Below are positions 1-10,197 of a stretch of DNA of 64,000 bases, one piece after another (position 1 is the stretch's first letter; each line of letters opens with the position of its first letter). The notes beneath the pieces were generated by a model that was given only the letters and a program-made list of their open reading frames with translations, was not told the DNA's origin and did no database searches. A program made the position numbers and the translations under genes. This DNA is from Candidatus Binatia bacterium (GTDB lineage Bacteria; Desulfobacterota; Binatia; HRBIN30): contig JAOAHD010000017.1 of assembly GCA_026415395.1 (NCBI GenBank), positions 209,001 through 273,000 of the forward strand. Direction: 5' to 3'.

Positions 1-729
1 CTGCGTGGATGGAAAGGCTCAGGCACCGTTTTCTTCTCTTTTTGCAACTTGCGCTGTGTTTTTTGTCAGAACTGGGACGTCAGCCAGCTCGGCGAAGGGA
101 CAGAAGTGCAAGCCGAAGAACTCGCGGCACTGCTCTTAGACCTTCAGCGCCGGGGTTGTCACAACATTAACTTGGTCACTCCCGAGCACGTCGTGCCGCA
201 GCTTCTCGAGGCTGTGCTGCTGGCCGCTGAGGCCGGGCTCGAGTTGCCCCTCATTTACAACACTAGTGGGTACGATTCTCTGGCTAGCCTCCGCTACCTC
301 GACGGTGTCATCGATATTTACATGCCGGATTTCAAATACGCCTCACCGGCGTTGGCCAAGCTGTACCTGAAAGCCGAAGATTACCCCCAAGTGGCACGAG
401 CGGTCGTCCGCGAAATGCATCGACAAGTGGGGCCGCTTTGTTTTGACAGCCGTGGTCTTGCGCGCCGAGGTCTACTCGTGCGCCACCTCGTCATGCCCGG
501 GGCTAAGGATGATGCCCTCGAGATTCTTCGGTTCCTCGCGGAGGAAATCTCGCCGGATACCTACGTGAACCTCATGGACCAGTTTCATCCGGCAGGAGCA
601 GTTTTGGCCGGCAAGTATCCAGAGCTTCTGATTCACAACGTCAAACGGGATCGGGATGAACTTGAAATTGCCGCGCGCTCCTTTGGGCTTTGGCGTTTTG
701 ACTTCCGCTGGCGAACGGCCTGGTGGTAG
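1..729 (+). CDS. Radical SAM protein, PflA/PflX-like (5' truncated)
   Basis: The reading frame is open from base 1, so the true start lies outside the window; the TTG at 49 is internal. The 4Fe-4S ligating motif CNLRCVFC (CX3CX2C) is encoded at 43-66, followed by QNWDVS, the pattern of glycyl-radical-activase-like radical SAM proteins of the COG1313/PflX type. The rest is a typical TIM-barrel part with LVTPEH, YNTSGYDS and MPDFKY segments and ends at a TAG. Such enzymes cleave S-adenosylmethionine to make a 5'-deoxyadenosyl radical; the substrate here is unknown. It is convergent with the next gene after 15 bp. No glycyl radical enzyme is visible in the window, so a pyruvate-formate-lyase role cannot be supported. 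Confidence 0.85.
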   Translation: MRGWKGSGTVFFSFCNLRCVFCQNWDVSQLGEGTEVQAEELAALLLDLQRRGCHNINLVTPEHVVPQLLEAVLLAAEAGLELPLIYNTSGYDSLASLRYLDGVIDIYMPDFKYASPALAKLYLKAEDYPQVARAVVREMHRQVGPLCFDSRGLARRGLLVRHLVMPGAKDDALEILRFLAEEISPDTYVNLMDQFHPAGAVLAGKYPELLIHNVKRDRDELEIAARSFGLWRFDFRWRTAWW

Positions 730-744
730 ACCGCACCCGAACCC

Positions 745-1764
745 TCATCCGAGTACGAGCTCTGCCATCGTCCGCACTACGGACATGTCGTGAGACATAA
801 TCAGGAGCATGGTCACAGGACTTTCCCGCCACGCCTCGAGTCGATCCCGGATACGTTCTTTCGGCCCAACTAGAGAAATTTCATCCGCGAACTGATCCGG
901 GACCGCAGCAACTGCTTCATCCCGCCGCCCCTCCAAAAATAGTTGCTGGATCCTCTCGGCCTCGGCTTCGAAGCCCATCCGCGCCATGAGTTCTTTGTGG
1001 AAGTTGCGCTTTTGTGCCCCCATGCCTCCGATATAAAAGCCCAACATTGCCTTCACCGGAAGTAAGGCTGTGTCCACATCATCTCCGACGTTCACAAAGA
1101 CGAGAGGAGCAATTGCAAACCCGGGCTTCGCATGACGAATTTGCTCCGCATAAACCTCAGGCCGATACGGGGAATAATACAGCGGAAACCAGCCATCACA
1201 AATCTCGGCCGCGAGCGCGACGTTCTTCGGTCCCTCAGCCCCGAGCCAGATTGGCAAGTCCGCTCGTAACGGGTGTGTGATTGAGCGCAACGGCTTTCCC
1301 AAACCCCACGATCCTGGACCAGAGTACGGCAAAGGATAATGTGGGCCAGGGTTCATCACCGGGCCTTCCCGCCTCAGGACCTGACGGATGATTGCAACGT
1401 ATTCGCGCGTCCGCGCAAGTGGCTGGCCGAATGGCTGACCGTACCAACCCTCGACCACTTGCGGCCCCGAAACCCCTAATCCCAAGATGACGCGGCCACC
1501 CGACAGGTGGTCAAGCGTCAGTGCAGCCATGGCCGTCGCCGTCGGTGTCCGCGCAGAGATTTGCGCGATTGCCGTACCTAAGCGAATGCGCGTGGTGTGA
1601 GCGCCAATCCATGCTAGCGGAGTAAAGGCATCCGACCCCCAAGCCTCCGCGGTGAAAACCGCCGAGTATCCAAGCCGTTCTGCTTCTTGCGCAGCCTCCA
1701 CAAACCCTTGGCGCGGCTGCGCTCCCCAATACCCGAGCTGCAAACCTAATTCGAGATTCTTCAT
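745..1764 (-). CDS. LLM-class (luciferase-like, probably F420-dependent) oxidoreductase
   Basis: A 339-residue bacterial luciferase-like monooxygenase or F420-dependent oxidoreductase. It starts MKNLELGLQLGYWG and shows the family's EAQEAERLGYSAVFTAE and IRLGTAIAQI strands, HLSGGRVILGLGVSG and the flavin/F420-binding barrel. An upstream in-frame start at 1869 would add 35 residues unlike the family, so the ATG at 1764 with a GAGG about eight bases before it is preferred. The C-terminal part (ERIRDRLEAWRESPVTMLL) is typical of the family. It is a monocistronic minus-strand gene between two plus-strand genes. The cofactor (FMN or F420) and the substrate are inferred from family only. Confidence 0.85.
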   Translation of the reverse strand: MKNLELGLQLGYWGAQPRQGFVEAAQEAERLGYSAVFTAEAWGSDAFTPLAWIGAHTTRIRLGTAIAQISARTPTATAMAALTLDHLSGGRVILGLGVSGPQVVEGWYGQPFGQPLARTREYVAIIRQVLRREGPVMNPGPHYPLPYSGPGSWGLGKPLRSITHPLRADLPIWLGAEGPKNVALAAEICDGWFPLYYSPYRPEVYAEQIRHAKPGFAIAPLVFVNVGDDVDTALLPVKAMLGFYIGGMGAQKRNFHKELMARMGFEAEAERIQQLFLEGRRDEAVAAVPDQFADEISLVGPKERIRDRLEAWRESPVTMLLIMSHDMSVVRTMAELVLG

Positions 1765-1900
1765 CGCCGACGCCTCAACGAGTTTTTTGCCGATAGTGCA
1801 TCCTGCCGGCCATCGCAAACCACAGGCCTTCAACTTCCGATTGCGTGTAGAAGCAAACATCGGCAACATCGAGAGCGGAGGTGAACAAGGAGGTTACGTG

Positions 1901-3457
1901 GTGGAACGAACAAGCAGCACCTGGGCTTCTGTCCTGACTCTAGTCTCCCTCGTTTGCGTACTCATCGGTGGGGCCGTCGCCACGCGCGCAGACACCGCGC
2001 GACCCTCGGTCAGTGAAATGCTGCTCGACTGGATGAAGTGGGGAAGCGAGGAATGGTTGAGGAGAGCCGAACAAGAATACCGTGAGGGAAACTTGAAAGA
2101 GGCCGTAAAGGCAGCCGAAGAGGCCGTCCGGCTCAGACCGGGTTCGGCGTACACCCATCGGCTTCTAGGCTATCTCTACGCCACTTTAGGGCAGAATCGA
2201 GAGGCCCGTGCCGAGTTCGAGCGAGCCGCAATCATTGAACCAAAGTTGCGGGTCACTTTAGCCGACTTTTACCTCGCACAAGCTTGGGCGGAACTGGAGG
2301 CGCAGCTCCGCCGTGACCCTAACGACCCGGAAATCGCGCGGAGGTTGCGAGCCGTGGCGGCCTTAGCGGAACTGAATCCGGAACTGAAAAATCTGCTGCG
2401 CCGCCAGGAAGAACCTGTTCGCGACTCGGCTGCAGCCGAAAAAGTGCCGCCGGTTTTGCTCAGCGAGTCTGCCCCGTATGCGCTCGTGGTGGAAAAACGT
2501 TCCCAGACAGCCCGCTTGTATCGCTGGACCCCGTCCGGAATTACTCTCGATCGCACCTACCCGGTCACGACTGGGCAAGTGTCCGGCGAAAAGCAACGAA
2601 GAGGCGATATGCGTACTCCCGATGGGGTATACACCGTGCAAGACCTCATTCCCGGTGACAACCTTCCGGAGATCTACGGTGCCTTTGCGCTACCCTTGAA
2701 CTACCCAAATGCGTGGGACCGACTGCGACGCCGCGACGGTCATGGGATTTGGATCCACGGAAGTGACCGTCTCACGCAGCCTTTCCGGCCACGCGAAACA
2801 CGCGGCTGCGTGGTGATGCGTGAGGAAGACTTGCTCCACTTAGCGAATCTCGTGCGCCCGCAGCTCACTCCGGTTTTGATTGCCGAAGTGGTGCCCTACA
2901 AAAGCTCCCGTGACTGGGAACAGTGGTTCGCACCGCTCCGTACTGAACGACAAGCCGGAGAGCTGCTGGCCGCGGCGCTAGGCCCGGACTACGTCGCCGC
3001 AATTCATCGCGGAGGCGAGCAGATTACTCGATTGTACTACGCACGCGATCGAAGTTGGACAGTGCTCGCTCGCGAAGCCGAACCGGCTCTCAACCCGGAG
3101 GAGTGGGGTGAGAAGATTGCCACCGTCCTACCACAGAGCGTCAGCTCGCTCGAACGAATCGAAATCGAGCGCAGTGCCAAACTGCCCCGCCTCGTGATCC
3201 GTACAACCCAGCCAGCGCGCCCGAGAGCTTTCAAGCAAGAATCGGCAGACCGTTTGTACCTAGACCTTCCGGGTGTGCGGCCTGGCCCCGTCCCCGAGAC
3301 AATGGAAGGAGACGGCGCCTGGATTCGCCAAGTCAAAATCGGGGCCAGTCATGCGGATCCCCCAGTAACCCGCGTTGTAGTGGATCTTTACCAGCCGACT
3401 ACTTACCGGATCACGACCAGGGGCAAAGAAACCGTAGTATCTTTGATGAAACCGTAA
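1901..3457 (+). CDS. L,D-transpeptidase (YkuD) with TPR region and C-terminal AMIN-like domain
   Basis: The likely start is GTG at 1901, seven bases after a perfect AAGGAGG (1887-1893); the longer frame from 1652 overlaps the neighbour. The 518-residue product has an N-terminal export or anchor segment (WASVLTLVSLVCVLIGG), then TPR-like helices (YREGNLKEAVKAAEEA, LGQNREARAEFERA). A YkuD catalytic domain follows with IWIHGSDR and TRGCVVM; the nucleophile is Cys303. It makes 3-3 peptidoglycan cross-links or attaches proteins to peptidoglycan in the periplasm. The last ~90 residues (PRLVIRTTQPA, DRLYLDLPGV, TRVVVDLYQPTTY) look like an AMIN domain, which binds peptidoglycan in amidases and secretins. 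AMIN attached to YkuD is an unusual combination. The AMIN call is by eye and less sure than YkuD. Confidence 0.85.
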   Translation: MERTSSTWASVLTLVSLVCVLIGGAVATRADTARPSVSEMLLDWMKWGSEEWLRRAEQEYREGNLKEAVKAAEEAVRLRPGSAYTHRLLGYLYATLGQNREARAEFERAAIIEPKLRVTLADFYLAQAWAELEAQLRRDPNDPEIARRLRAVAALAELNPELKNLLRRQEEPVRDSAAAEKVPPVLLSESAPYALVVEKRSQTARLYRWTPSGITLDRTYPVTTGQVSGEKQRRGDMRTPDGVYTVQDLIPGDNLPEIYGAFALPLNYPNAWDRLRRRDGHGIWIHGSDRLTQPFRPRETRGCVVMREEDLLHLANLVRPQLTPVLIAEVVPYKSSRDWEQWFAPLRTERQAGELLAAALGPDYVAAIHRGGEQITRLYYARDRSWTVLAREAEPALNPEEWGEKIATVLPQSVSSLERIEIERSAKLPRLVIRTTQPARPRAFKQESADRLYLDLPGVRPGPVPETMEGDGAWIRQVKIGASHADPPVTRVVVDLYQPTTYRITTRGKETVVSLMKP

Positions 3458-3748
3458 CGGGTAACCCGAATAGAACGATCCCAGCGGTGCTGCTGTCATG
3501 TGACGGACACTTTTCGGTGCAACTGTTCATTTTTGTCGCGACCACCATCAGGGATGAGGGGCACTGAGCACTCGTGACCCGTAGCCTTCCTCGGCTGCAA
3601 TGTGGCACGTGGTTTGCCCCTCTCTTCGGCTCATGAACCCACCGAAGGCCTGTGTGCTCGTGACATGAGGGAGGCGGGTTCCCGCCGACTCTGCAAAGCC
3701 CGGTATCTATCGCTGAGCAACCTGCAACCAAAGGAAGGGGAGGCAGCG

Positions 3749-5992
3749 TTGGAGGAAGGAAGGCTCAACCCATCGACACAATTGTTCCGCGACCGGCTTC
3801 GCACTGCGCTCATCATGGTGGCCGCGGCTCTGTTCCTGTTCGCGATCGGGGAGTGGTTCTGGAGCCGCGATCAGGTCGAGGGGCTTTATGCGCTGAAAGT
3901 CGTGGAGTTCGCTGCCATCGCATTCGGACTGCTCGTAACGCGACGGCTGCGGAGCCAATCTGTGTACGAGCTCAGTGCCGTCGCGGTGTTCTCAATCTTG
4001 AGCACGACGGCTGCACTCGGCGGCCTGATCGTAGGTGATCTGGTCACCCCAGCGCTCGTCCTCACGGTCATGGCCCTAGCCGCAGCCGTGCTCTTGCCAT
4101 GGAGCTGGCGGTTCCAGCTGGTCGCCGTAACCGTTGCCACCGCCGCGCTCGTGCTGTCTACTTGGGTGTCGCCCCCGACGAGTTGGTCCGAAGTGGGTTA
4201 CGCCTACGTCACTGCCGCGGTCGCGTTCCTGGCATCGGTCTACATTTGCGCGGAAGCAGACCGCTACCGAAGCAGTCGGGAGCGTGCAGAGGCTGAACTC
4301 CGCGCCGCTCGCCGCGCAGCCGAAGAGGCCAGTGAGGCAAAAACTCGTTTCCTCGCCAACATCTCGCACGAAATCCGCACGCCGTTGAACGGCATCATCG
4401 GCATGACCCAGATCGCGCTCGAAACGGATCTAACGGAGGAGCAGCGCGAGTACCTGGAAATCGTCCGCATGTCCGCCGACACACTGCTCTCCCTGGTAAA
4501 CGATATCCTGGATCTTTCCCGCATGGAGAGCGGCCAGCTACAACTCGAGCCCATCCCCTTCTCCCTGCGCGAGCGCATTGGCGAACTGATGAAAGGGCTT
4601 GCCATTCGCGCCCACCAGAAACAGCTAGAACTCGCCTGGCGTGCCGCCCCGGATGTGCCCGATACCCTTGTCGGCGATCCCTCTCGACTACAGCAAGTTC
4701 TTGCCAACCTCGTCGGCAACGCCATCAAGTTCACGGAACACGGGCACGTCACTTTAGAGGTCGAATGCCAGAGCCCGCCGACCGAGACGACGGTGGTCCT
4801 TCACTTCGTGGTCCGGGATACCGGTGTGGGGATTTCGCCGGAGCGCTCCCGCCACTTATTCGAGCCGTTTGAGGGAGAGGAAGTATCCAGTCAAGCGACC
4901 CGACCAGGCGCTGGCCTCGGGCTGGCGATCGTTAAACGCCTGGTTGAGCTGATGCATGGAACCATCTGGTTCGAAAGCGAACCCGGGGTTGGAACACACT
5001 TCCATTTCACCGCGCGCTTTGCGCCCACCAATGCAATCAGCCCGGTCGTCCCCAGAGTGCTCCCCTTCCATGTCACAAGCCGCATCTTGCTCGTCGAACC
5101 GCAGAAGGCGACCAGAAACGTGATCAACGAGCTGTTTACTAGTTGGGGTCTCCGCGTAGCGTCGGCGAAGAACGGCGCCGAGGCACGCGCATTACTCGAG
5201 CGCGGCATACGGGAAAAAGCTCCGTACAGTCTCATTGTGCTCAGCAGCCATCTGCCTGACGAGGATGGCCTTGCGCTTGCCGAGGCCATCATTTCCGATC
5301 CGCGCTATGAAACTCCACAAATCGTTTTACTCACAGACAGCACGGCGGTCGGTGAGGCAGCGCGCGCTCGCGCCCTTGGGCTCAGCCCACCCGTGATTCG
5401 CCCACCCAAGTACGAAGAGCTGTTCCGGGTTATCGTTGCGGCGTTCGGCCCGGAGTCGCGACCCACATCGCTCGTAACCATGCTCGGCGAAGTGGCCATC
5501 TACAGTGCGCAGACACGTACTCGCCGCCGCATTCTGCTTGCCGAAGACAATCCAATGAACCAACAACTCGTCAAACGGTTGCTCGAGCCGCGGGGATATG
5601 AAGTGGTGATCGTGAGCAACGGTGCCGAAGCTGTAGCGGCCATGCAGAAAAACGGATTCGACCTCATCCTGATGGACCTGCAAATGCCGGTCATGGACGG
5701 CATCGCAGCCGCACAGGCGATCCGCGCGTTGGAACCGCCTGGCAGACCGCGAGTGCCCATCTTGGCGCTCACGGCGCACGTGCTGCCCAGCGATCAAGAA
5801 CGTTGCCTTGCTGCTGGAATGGACGGGTATATCACTAAGCCGATCCAAGCCCGACGCTTGGTAGAAACCGTAGAGGCGTTCCTGACATTCGTGCCCGTAG
5901 CTCCCGGTGGGCCGGGCGGCGCTAGTCCCCCAAGCAGTGGCGGCACCTCACCGTCGCAGCGTGGCCGGGCACACGGACCCGCACGATACTAA
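3749..5992 (+). CDS. Membrane-bound hybrid sensor histidine kinase with two receiver domains
   Basis: TTG at 3749 follows a strong GGGGAGG by five bases and gives 747 residues; upstream in-frame starts lack a ribosome site. Several hydrophobic segments (residues ~20-180) form the membrane sensor. A coiled linker rich in Ala/Glu/Arg follows, then HisKA with FLANISHEIRTPLNG (phospho-His207). The HATPase has NAIKF (N box), DTGVG (G1) and GAGLGLAIVKRL (G2). Receiver 1 is degenerate: the acidic pair is EP and the phospho-Asp position reads LSSHLP, so it probably cannot be phosphorylated. Receiver 2 is canonical (LLAEDN, MDLQMP with Asp643, and the KP lysine). No Hpt or DNA-binding output is adjacent, so the partner is encoded elsewhere. 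The tail is Gly/Ser/Pro-rich. Confidence 0.9.
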   Translation: MEEGRLNPSTQLFRDRLRTALIMVAAALFLFAIGEWFWSRDQVEGLYALKVVEFAAIAFGLLVTRRLRSQSVYELSAVAVFSILSTTAALGGLIVGDLVTPALVLTVMALAAAVLLPWSWRFQLVAVTVATAALVLSTWVSPPTSWSEVGYAYVTAAVAFLASVYICAEADRYRSSRERAEAELRAARRAAEEASEAKTRFLANISHEIRTPLNGIIGMTQIALETDLTEEQREYLEIVRMSADTLLSLVNDILDLSRMESGQLQLEPIPFSLRERIGELMKGLAIRAHQKQLELAWRAAPDVPDTLVGDPSRLQQVLANLVGNAIKFTEHGHVTLEVECQSPPTETTVVLHFVVRDTGVGISPERSRHLFEPFEGEEVSSQATRPGAGLGLAIVKRLVELMHGTIWFESEPGVGTHFHFTARFAPTNAISPVVPRVLPFHVTSRILLVEPQKATRNVINELFTSWGLRVASAKNGAEARALLERGIREKAPYSLIVLSSHLPDEDGLALAEAIISDPRYETPQIVLLTDSTAVGEAARARALGLSPPVIRPPKYEELFRVIVAAFGPESRPTSLVTMLGEVAIYSAQTRTRRRILLAEDNPMNQQLVKRLLEPRGYEVVIVSNGAEAVAAMQKNGFDLILMDLQMPVMDGIAAAQAIRALEPPGRPRVPILALTAHVLPSDQERCLAAGMDGYITKPIQARRLVETVEAFLTFVPVAPGGPGGASPPSSGGTSPSQRGRAHGPARY

Positions 5993-6023
5993 ACGTCCCC
6001 TTCGCATCCGTCGAACACGAAGG

Positions 6024-6788
6024 TTAACGCATACCACCATCGACTCGGATGATCGCCCCGGTAGTGTAGCTAGACGCCGGCGTGGCGAGGTAAAGGGCTG
6101 TTCCCACAATCTCCGAAGGGTCTCCGATCCGACGCAACGCGATGTTCGTCTGTGCGTAACTAGCCACGGCGTCGAGGTCCCAATGGCGACTGACATCGGT
6201 CAAAAACGGTCCTGCTTCGATCGCGTTCACGCGCACCTTAGGGCCGAAGGCCTGCGCTAGGGCCAAGGTCAGCGTGTTCAACCCAGCTTTTGCTGCCGCA
6301 TACGGCGCCTCAGCGGGCGTCGGGCGTTCCGCGGCAACACTCGTGACATTGATGATCACCCCGCCGTCGCCGCTCGCCATCCGACTACCGATGACGCTAG
6401 CAAGACGAAACGGACCCTTGAGGTTCACCGCGAGTACCTTGTCGTAAAGCTCCTCAGTGATTTCTGGTAACGACGGATACAATGGGGACATTCCGGCATT
6501 ATTCACCAAAATGTCGATGCGACCAAAGGCGTTGTAAACGACGTCGATCAGATGATCGATTTCGCTCCACTTCCCCACGTGGCACGCCACGGGCAGCGCC
6601 CGCCGTCCGATTGCTTCAACCTCCTTCGCGACACGTTCACAGTTGTCCCGCTTGCGGCTGGCAATCACCACGTCGGCGCCTGCCCTCGCAAAGCCAAGCA
6701 CCATTTCGCGGCCCAGCCCGCGGCTCCCCCCTGTCACAAGCGCAATCCTTCCCCGCAGATCGAACAGTGAAGCCAACTTGAGATCCAT
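6024..6788 (-). CDS. Short-chain dehydrogenase/reductase (SDR)
   Basis: A 254-residue classical SDR with the NAD(P) motif TGGSRGLG, the NNAG motif, the catalytic Ser in INVTSV and the YAAAK Tyr/Lys pair. The end TGAIIRVDGGMR is typical of 3-oxoacyl-ACP reductase or gluconate-5-dehydrogenase-like members. ATG at 6788 has AAGGAGG eight bases upstream. A slightly longer GTG start overlaps that ribosome site and is rejected. It stands alone, tail to tail with the histidine kinase gene and divergent from cstA. Arg after the Gly-rich loop (ASRKRD) favours NADP, but the substrate is unknown. Confidence 0.9.
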   Translation of the reverse strand: MDLKLASLFDLRGRIALVTGGSRGLGREMVLGFARAGADVVIASRKRDNCERVAKEVEAIGRRALPVACHVGKWSEIDHLIDVVYNAFGRIDILVNNAGMSPLYPSLPEITEELYDKVLAVNLKGPFRLASVIGSRMASGDGGVIINVTSVAAERPTPAEAPYAAAKAGLNTLTLALAQAFGPKVRVNAIEAGPFLTDVSRHWDLDAVASYAQTNIALRRIGDPSEIVGTALYLATPASSYTTGAIIRVDGGMR

Positions 6789-7049
6789 CCAAGGCACCTC
6801 CTTGCGGCGGCATATTGTTCGGCGTTGCCCAATCTACCCTAACCTACAATTATCGCAGCGACCGAACCCTCCTAAGCCCAGCGTCCGTTTTGGCTGATCG
6901 CTCAGTCCCTAGCTTCACTGCCCAAGCACTGCTTGTGAACGGGCTTACAGGCCCACGTTGCACTGTCGATGGCGAATTGGCAGAAGCTCAGTCAATTTGG
7001 CGACAGAATAGGTCGACAGACCAGATCTCTAACCGCCGCTGGAGGAGCC

Positions 7050-9089
7050 ATGAGACTCGTCAAAGTGATTCCCTGGTTTGCCATTGCCCTAGTTGGAGCC
7101 TACGCACTCGGCCAAATCGCCTATTGGCGTGGCGAAACAGTTAATGCCGTTTGGTTCATTGCCGCGGCTGCTGCGGTGTATGCGATCGCTTATCGCTTCT
7201 ACAGCGCTTTCCTGGCTGCCCGCTTGTTCGCCCTCGACGCTTGCCGCCTCACGCCCGCAGAGGCCATCAACGACGGGCGCGACTTCGTCCCCACCAATCG
7301 GTGGGTGGTCTTCGGCCACCACTTTGCCGCGATTGCAGGCCCCGGTCCGCTGATTGGCCCTACGTTGGCAGCACAGTTCGGTTACCTGCCTGGTACGTTG
7401 TGGATTCTGGCTGGCGTTGTGCTCGGAGGAGCAGTGCAAGACTTTTGCGTGTTGTGCGGGAGCCTGCGACGCGGCGGGCGCTCCCTCGGCCAGATGGCAA
7501 AAGACGAAATTGGCCCGATCGGCGGATTTGCCGCCCTGGTCGGGGTTTTTTCTATCATGATCATTTTGATCGCGGTCCTCGCGCTCGTGGTGGTCAACGC
7601 GCTTCGGCACAGCCCCTGGGGGAGCTTCACGGTAGGCGCCACAATTCCCATTGCCATGATCATGGGCGTGTACATGCGCTGGATTCGGCCCCACGATGTC
7701 CTTGGAGGAACCATCCTGGGCCTCGTGCTGTTGTTCTTCGCACTCATCGGTGGGCGATGGGTTGATCAACATCCGGTTCTCGGACCGATGTTTACCTTTT
7801 CCGGAACGCAACTCGCTTGGGCGATTATTCTTTACGGGTTCGCAGCCTCGGTGGTTCCAGTCTGGCTCCTCCTCGCGCCGCGCGACTACTTGTCCACCTT
7901 CGTCAAGCTCGGCACTGTCTTTGCCCTAGCCTTAGGCATCTTGGCCATGCGACCGGAAATTGAATTGCCGGCAATCACGCGCTTCGTCGACGGGTCGGGC
8001 CCGATCTTCGCGGGCAAAGTGTTTCCCTTCTGCTTTATTACAATTGCTTGCGGGGCAATTTCCGGCTTTCACTCGCTGATCTCCTCGGGCACCACGCCCA
8101 AGTTACTGCGGCGGGAAACCGACGCTCCGATGATTGGTTACGGCTGCATGCTGCTCGAGTCGTTTGTTGCAATCATGGCAATGATTGCCGCCGCCTCGCT
8201 CAAGCCGGGGGTCTACTTCGCCATCAATAGCCCAGCAGGTGTTGTTGGTGCCGACCCGGTCCAAGCAACTCAGACAATCACGTCTTGGGGATTTCCCGTT
8301 ACCGTGGCCGAAATGGAGGAGTTGGCACGGAACATCGGGGAGCATACGGTGTTTGCACGCACGGGGGGGGCGCCGAGCCTCGCCGTCGGCATGGCACACA
8401 TCTTCACCAATGCGCTGAACGGGACCGCCATCGCACTTTGGTACCACTTTGCGATCATGTTCGAGGCGCTCTTCATTCTAACGACCCTAGATGCTGGCAC
8501 GCGCGTGGGCCGGTTTATGTTGCAAGATCTGCTCGGAAACATTTGGCCCGCGTTAGGTCGGACTGCTTGGTACCCGAGCATCATCTTAACCAGCACCATC
8601 GTGGTGGCCGCTTGGGGGTATTTCTTGTACCAAGGGGTCATCGATCCGCTTGGCGGAGTGAACATTCTTTGGCCCTTGTTTGGCATTGCCAATCAGTTGC
8701 TCGCCGCGATCGCCTTGGTCGTTGTGACCACCATCCTCATCCGCGAGGGCAAGGTGAAATACGTTTGGGTCACACTCATTCCGCTGACATGGCTGCTGGC
8801 CGTCACGTTCACTGCCGGGTATCAGAAAATCTTTTCGCCCGATCCGACGTTGGGCTTTCTTGCGCAAGCTCATGACCTCAGTGCGCAGCTCGCCAGTGGT
8901 GCAATCCCTGTAGACAAGGTGCGCTCGGCTCGAGCCCAAATTTTTAACTTACGCCTCGATGCCGGCGTGACAGCTTTGTTCCTGTTCCTCGTGCTCCTTA
9001 TTCTGTTCGAGGCGGTCCGGGCCTGGATCCGTGCGCTACAGCCCAAGGGGGAACACGCGGCCGTCGCAGGCGTTCCGGGACCGGTGTGA
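7050..9089 (+). CDS. cstA: Carbon starvation protein CstA family transporter
   Basis: A 679-residue polytopic inner-membrane protein. ATG at 7050 follows GGAGGAG closely. Diagnostic CstA sequence includes [17 protein letters not shown] near the N terminus, GAVQDF, and [12 protein letters not shown] mid-protein, with many hydrophobic helices throughout. The family imports peptides or pyruvate during carbon limitation. The C-terminal membrane segment ([19 protein letters not shown]) is complete, so the gene is intact. It is divergent from the SDR with a 261 bp gap. No two-component system of the BtsSR type is adjacent, although a hybrid kinase lies about 1 kb upstream. Specific substrate not determinable. 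Confidence 0.92.
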   Translation: MRLVKVIPWFAIALVGAYALGQIAYWRGETVNAVWFIAAAAAVYAIAYRFYSAFLAARLFALDACRLTPAEAINDGRDFVPTNRWVVFGHHFAAIAGPGPLIGPTLAAQFGYLPGTLWILAGVVLGGAVQDFCVLCGSLRRGGRSLGQMAKDEIGPIGGFAALVGVFSIMIILIAVLALVVVNALRHSPWGSFTVGATIPIAMIMGVYMRWIRPHDVLGGTILGLVLLFFALIGGRWVDQHPVLGPMFTFSGTQLAWAIILYGFAASVVPVWLLLAPRDYLSTFVKLGTVFALALGILAMRPEIELPAITRFVDGSGPIFAGKVFPFCFITIACGAISGFHSLISSGTTPKLLRRETDAPMIGYGCMLLESFVAIMAMIAAASLKPGVYFAINSPAGVVGADPVQATQTITSWGFPVTVAEMEELARNIGEHTVFARTGGAPSLAVGMAHIFTNALNGTAIALWYHFAIMFEALFILTTLDAGTRVGRFMLQDLLGNIWPALGRTAWYPSIILTSTIVVAAWGYFLYQGVIDPLGGVNILWPLFGIANQLLAAIALVVVTTILIREGKVKYVWVTLIPLTWLLAVTFTAGYQKIFSPDPTLGFLAQAHDLSAQLASGAIPVDKVRSARAQIFNLRLDAGVTALFLFLVLLILFEAVRAWIRALQPKGEHAAVAGVPGPV

Positions 9090-9222
9090 CGACGCGGCTC
9101 CGTCTGCTGTCGCAAACCGATGGTTACGTTCACGCCCCGAGACGGTTGGCTAACGTGCTCGTCCCAACGTTACCGACTCCGCATGTGGAACCCAAAAGCT
9201 CCATTTAGTAAGAGCGCGAGCC

Positions 9223-9960
9223 TCACCGAAACCACGGCGGTAGTTCGTCCGTCACCTCATCCTGTCGCGGTGGGAAGCTCTCCGGTGGGGCGCTCGTCGG
9301 TTTCACGCGGCGAGTCGCTGGTTCAAGGCCTAGCTGCCGAGGTGGTTTCCCTCCTCGAGAGGATTTTGACCGAGAAGACCTTTCCCCAGGAGAATCCGGT
9401 GCCGGAGTTGCAACCGGGGTGGGCGTGAACCAAAGAACGGGAAAGCCGGGGACTTTAATCACTGGTGTGCGGGTAGCCGTGGCTCGCGGCGGAAGCTGCG
9501 TCAGCACACCGAGTCGTGGAGAGATTGTAGGCCCCTTTTTAACCGACTCAGAACTTGCCGCTCCTGGTTTGCCTTCGGCGGGTCGCGTCTCTGGCGCGGT
9601 TTCGCCGGAGACAAATGCACGAAAGACGGCCTGACATTCTTTCGTGGTCCGCGCAAACGAAAGTTCACGGAGCCACGAGGGAATCACCCCAACCTTCGAC
9701 CGCACCACCGCTTCGATCACAGCCAAGTAGTCATCCGCTGCTCCCAACATGCTGTCGGCCTGCGGGCTGGGCTTGCCCGCAAGGAGCGCAGCACGCCGGA
9801 CACACACATCAAATGCTTCCTGAAAGAGCCCTCGCTCGTCCAACTGCGCGAGCTCCTCCCTGCTCTTACTATCCCGCTCGCTCTCCCAGCGAGCGCCCGC
9901 GATTCGCGCCCCACCCGCCAAAACGCTCGCAACAAGGACCGCGACCACGATCCATTTCAT
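9223..9960 (-). CDS. Hypothetical exported protein with Pro/Thr-rich linker
   Basis: A 245-residue protein not assigned to a family. ATG at 9960 is preceded by TAAGGA and starts MKWIVVAVLVASVLAGGA, a signal peptide or membrane anchor. The next ~100 residues are mostly helical with two Cys (FDVCVRR, TKECQAVF), which could form a disulphide outside the cytoplasm. The last ~110 residues are low-complexity, with Pro/Thr runs such as TPTPVATPAPDSP and basic/Ser stretches. The same linker style recurs in other exported proteins of the window. It is convergent with cstA. Function unknown. Confidence 0.6.
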   Translation of the reverse strand: MKWIVVAVLVASVLAGGARIAGARWESERDSKSREELAQLDERGLFQEAFDVCVRRAALLAGKPSPQADSMLGAADDYLAVIEAVVRSKVGVIPSWLRELSFARTTKECQAVFRAFVSGETAPETRPAEGKPGAASSESVKKGPTISPRLGVLTQLPPRATATRTPVIKVPGFPVLWFTPTPVATPAPDSPGERSSRSKSSRGGKPPRQLGLEPATRRVKPTSAPPESFPPRQDEVTDELPPWFR

Positions 9961-10197
9961 TTTCCTTACCATGACCGTGCCCGGCGCACGTTGCAACCAG
10001 GTTACTGCTTTACGCTGCTACGACCGCGAGCTTTCGTATCGCGCAGCGCTGCCAACTACCTTGCCTTTTGCACGCGCCGGCAGGCGCTGGGCCACAGTCG
10101 ACCGCGTCGGTCGAAGCTACGACCCCGAACACCGGCAATCTGCCCACGCTGGCAATCTTCTCGCATCCGAAAGCAGCAGCTTGCCAGCTCGAGACTC

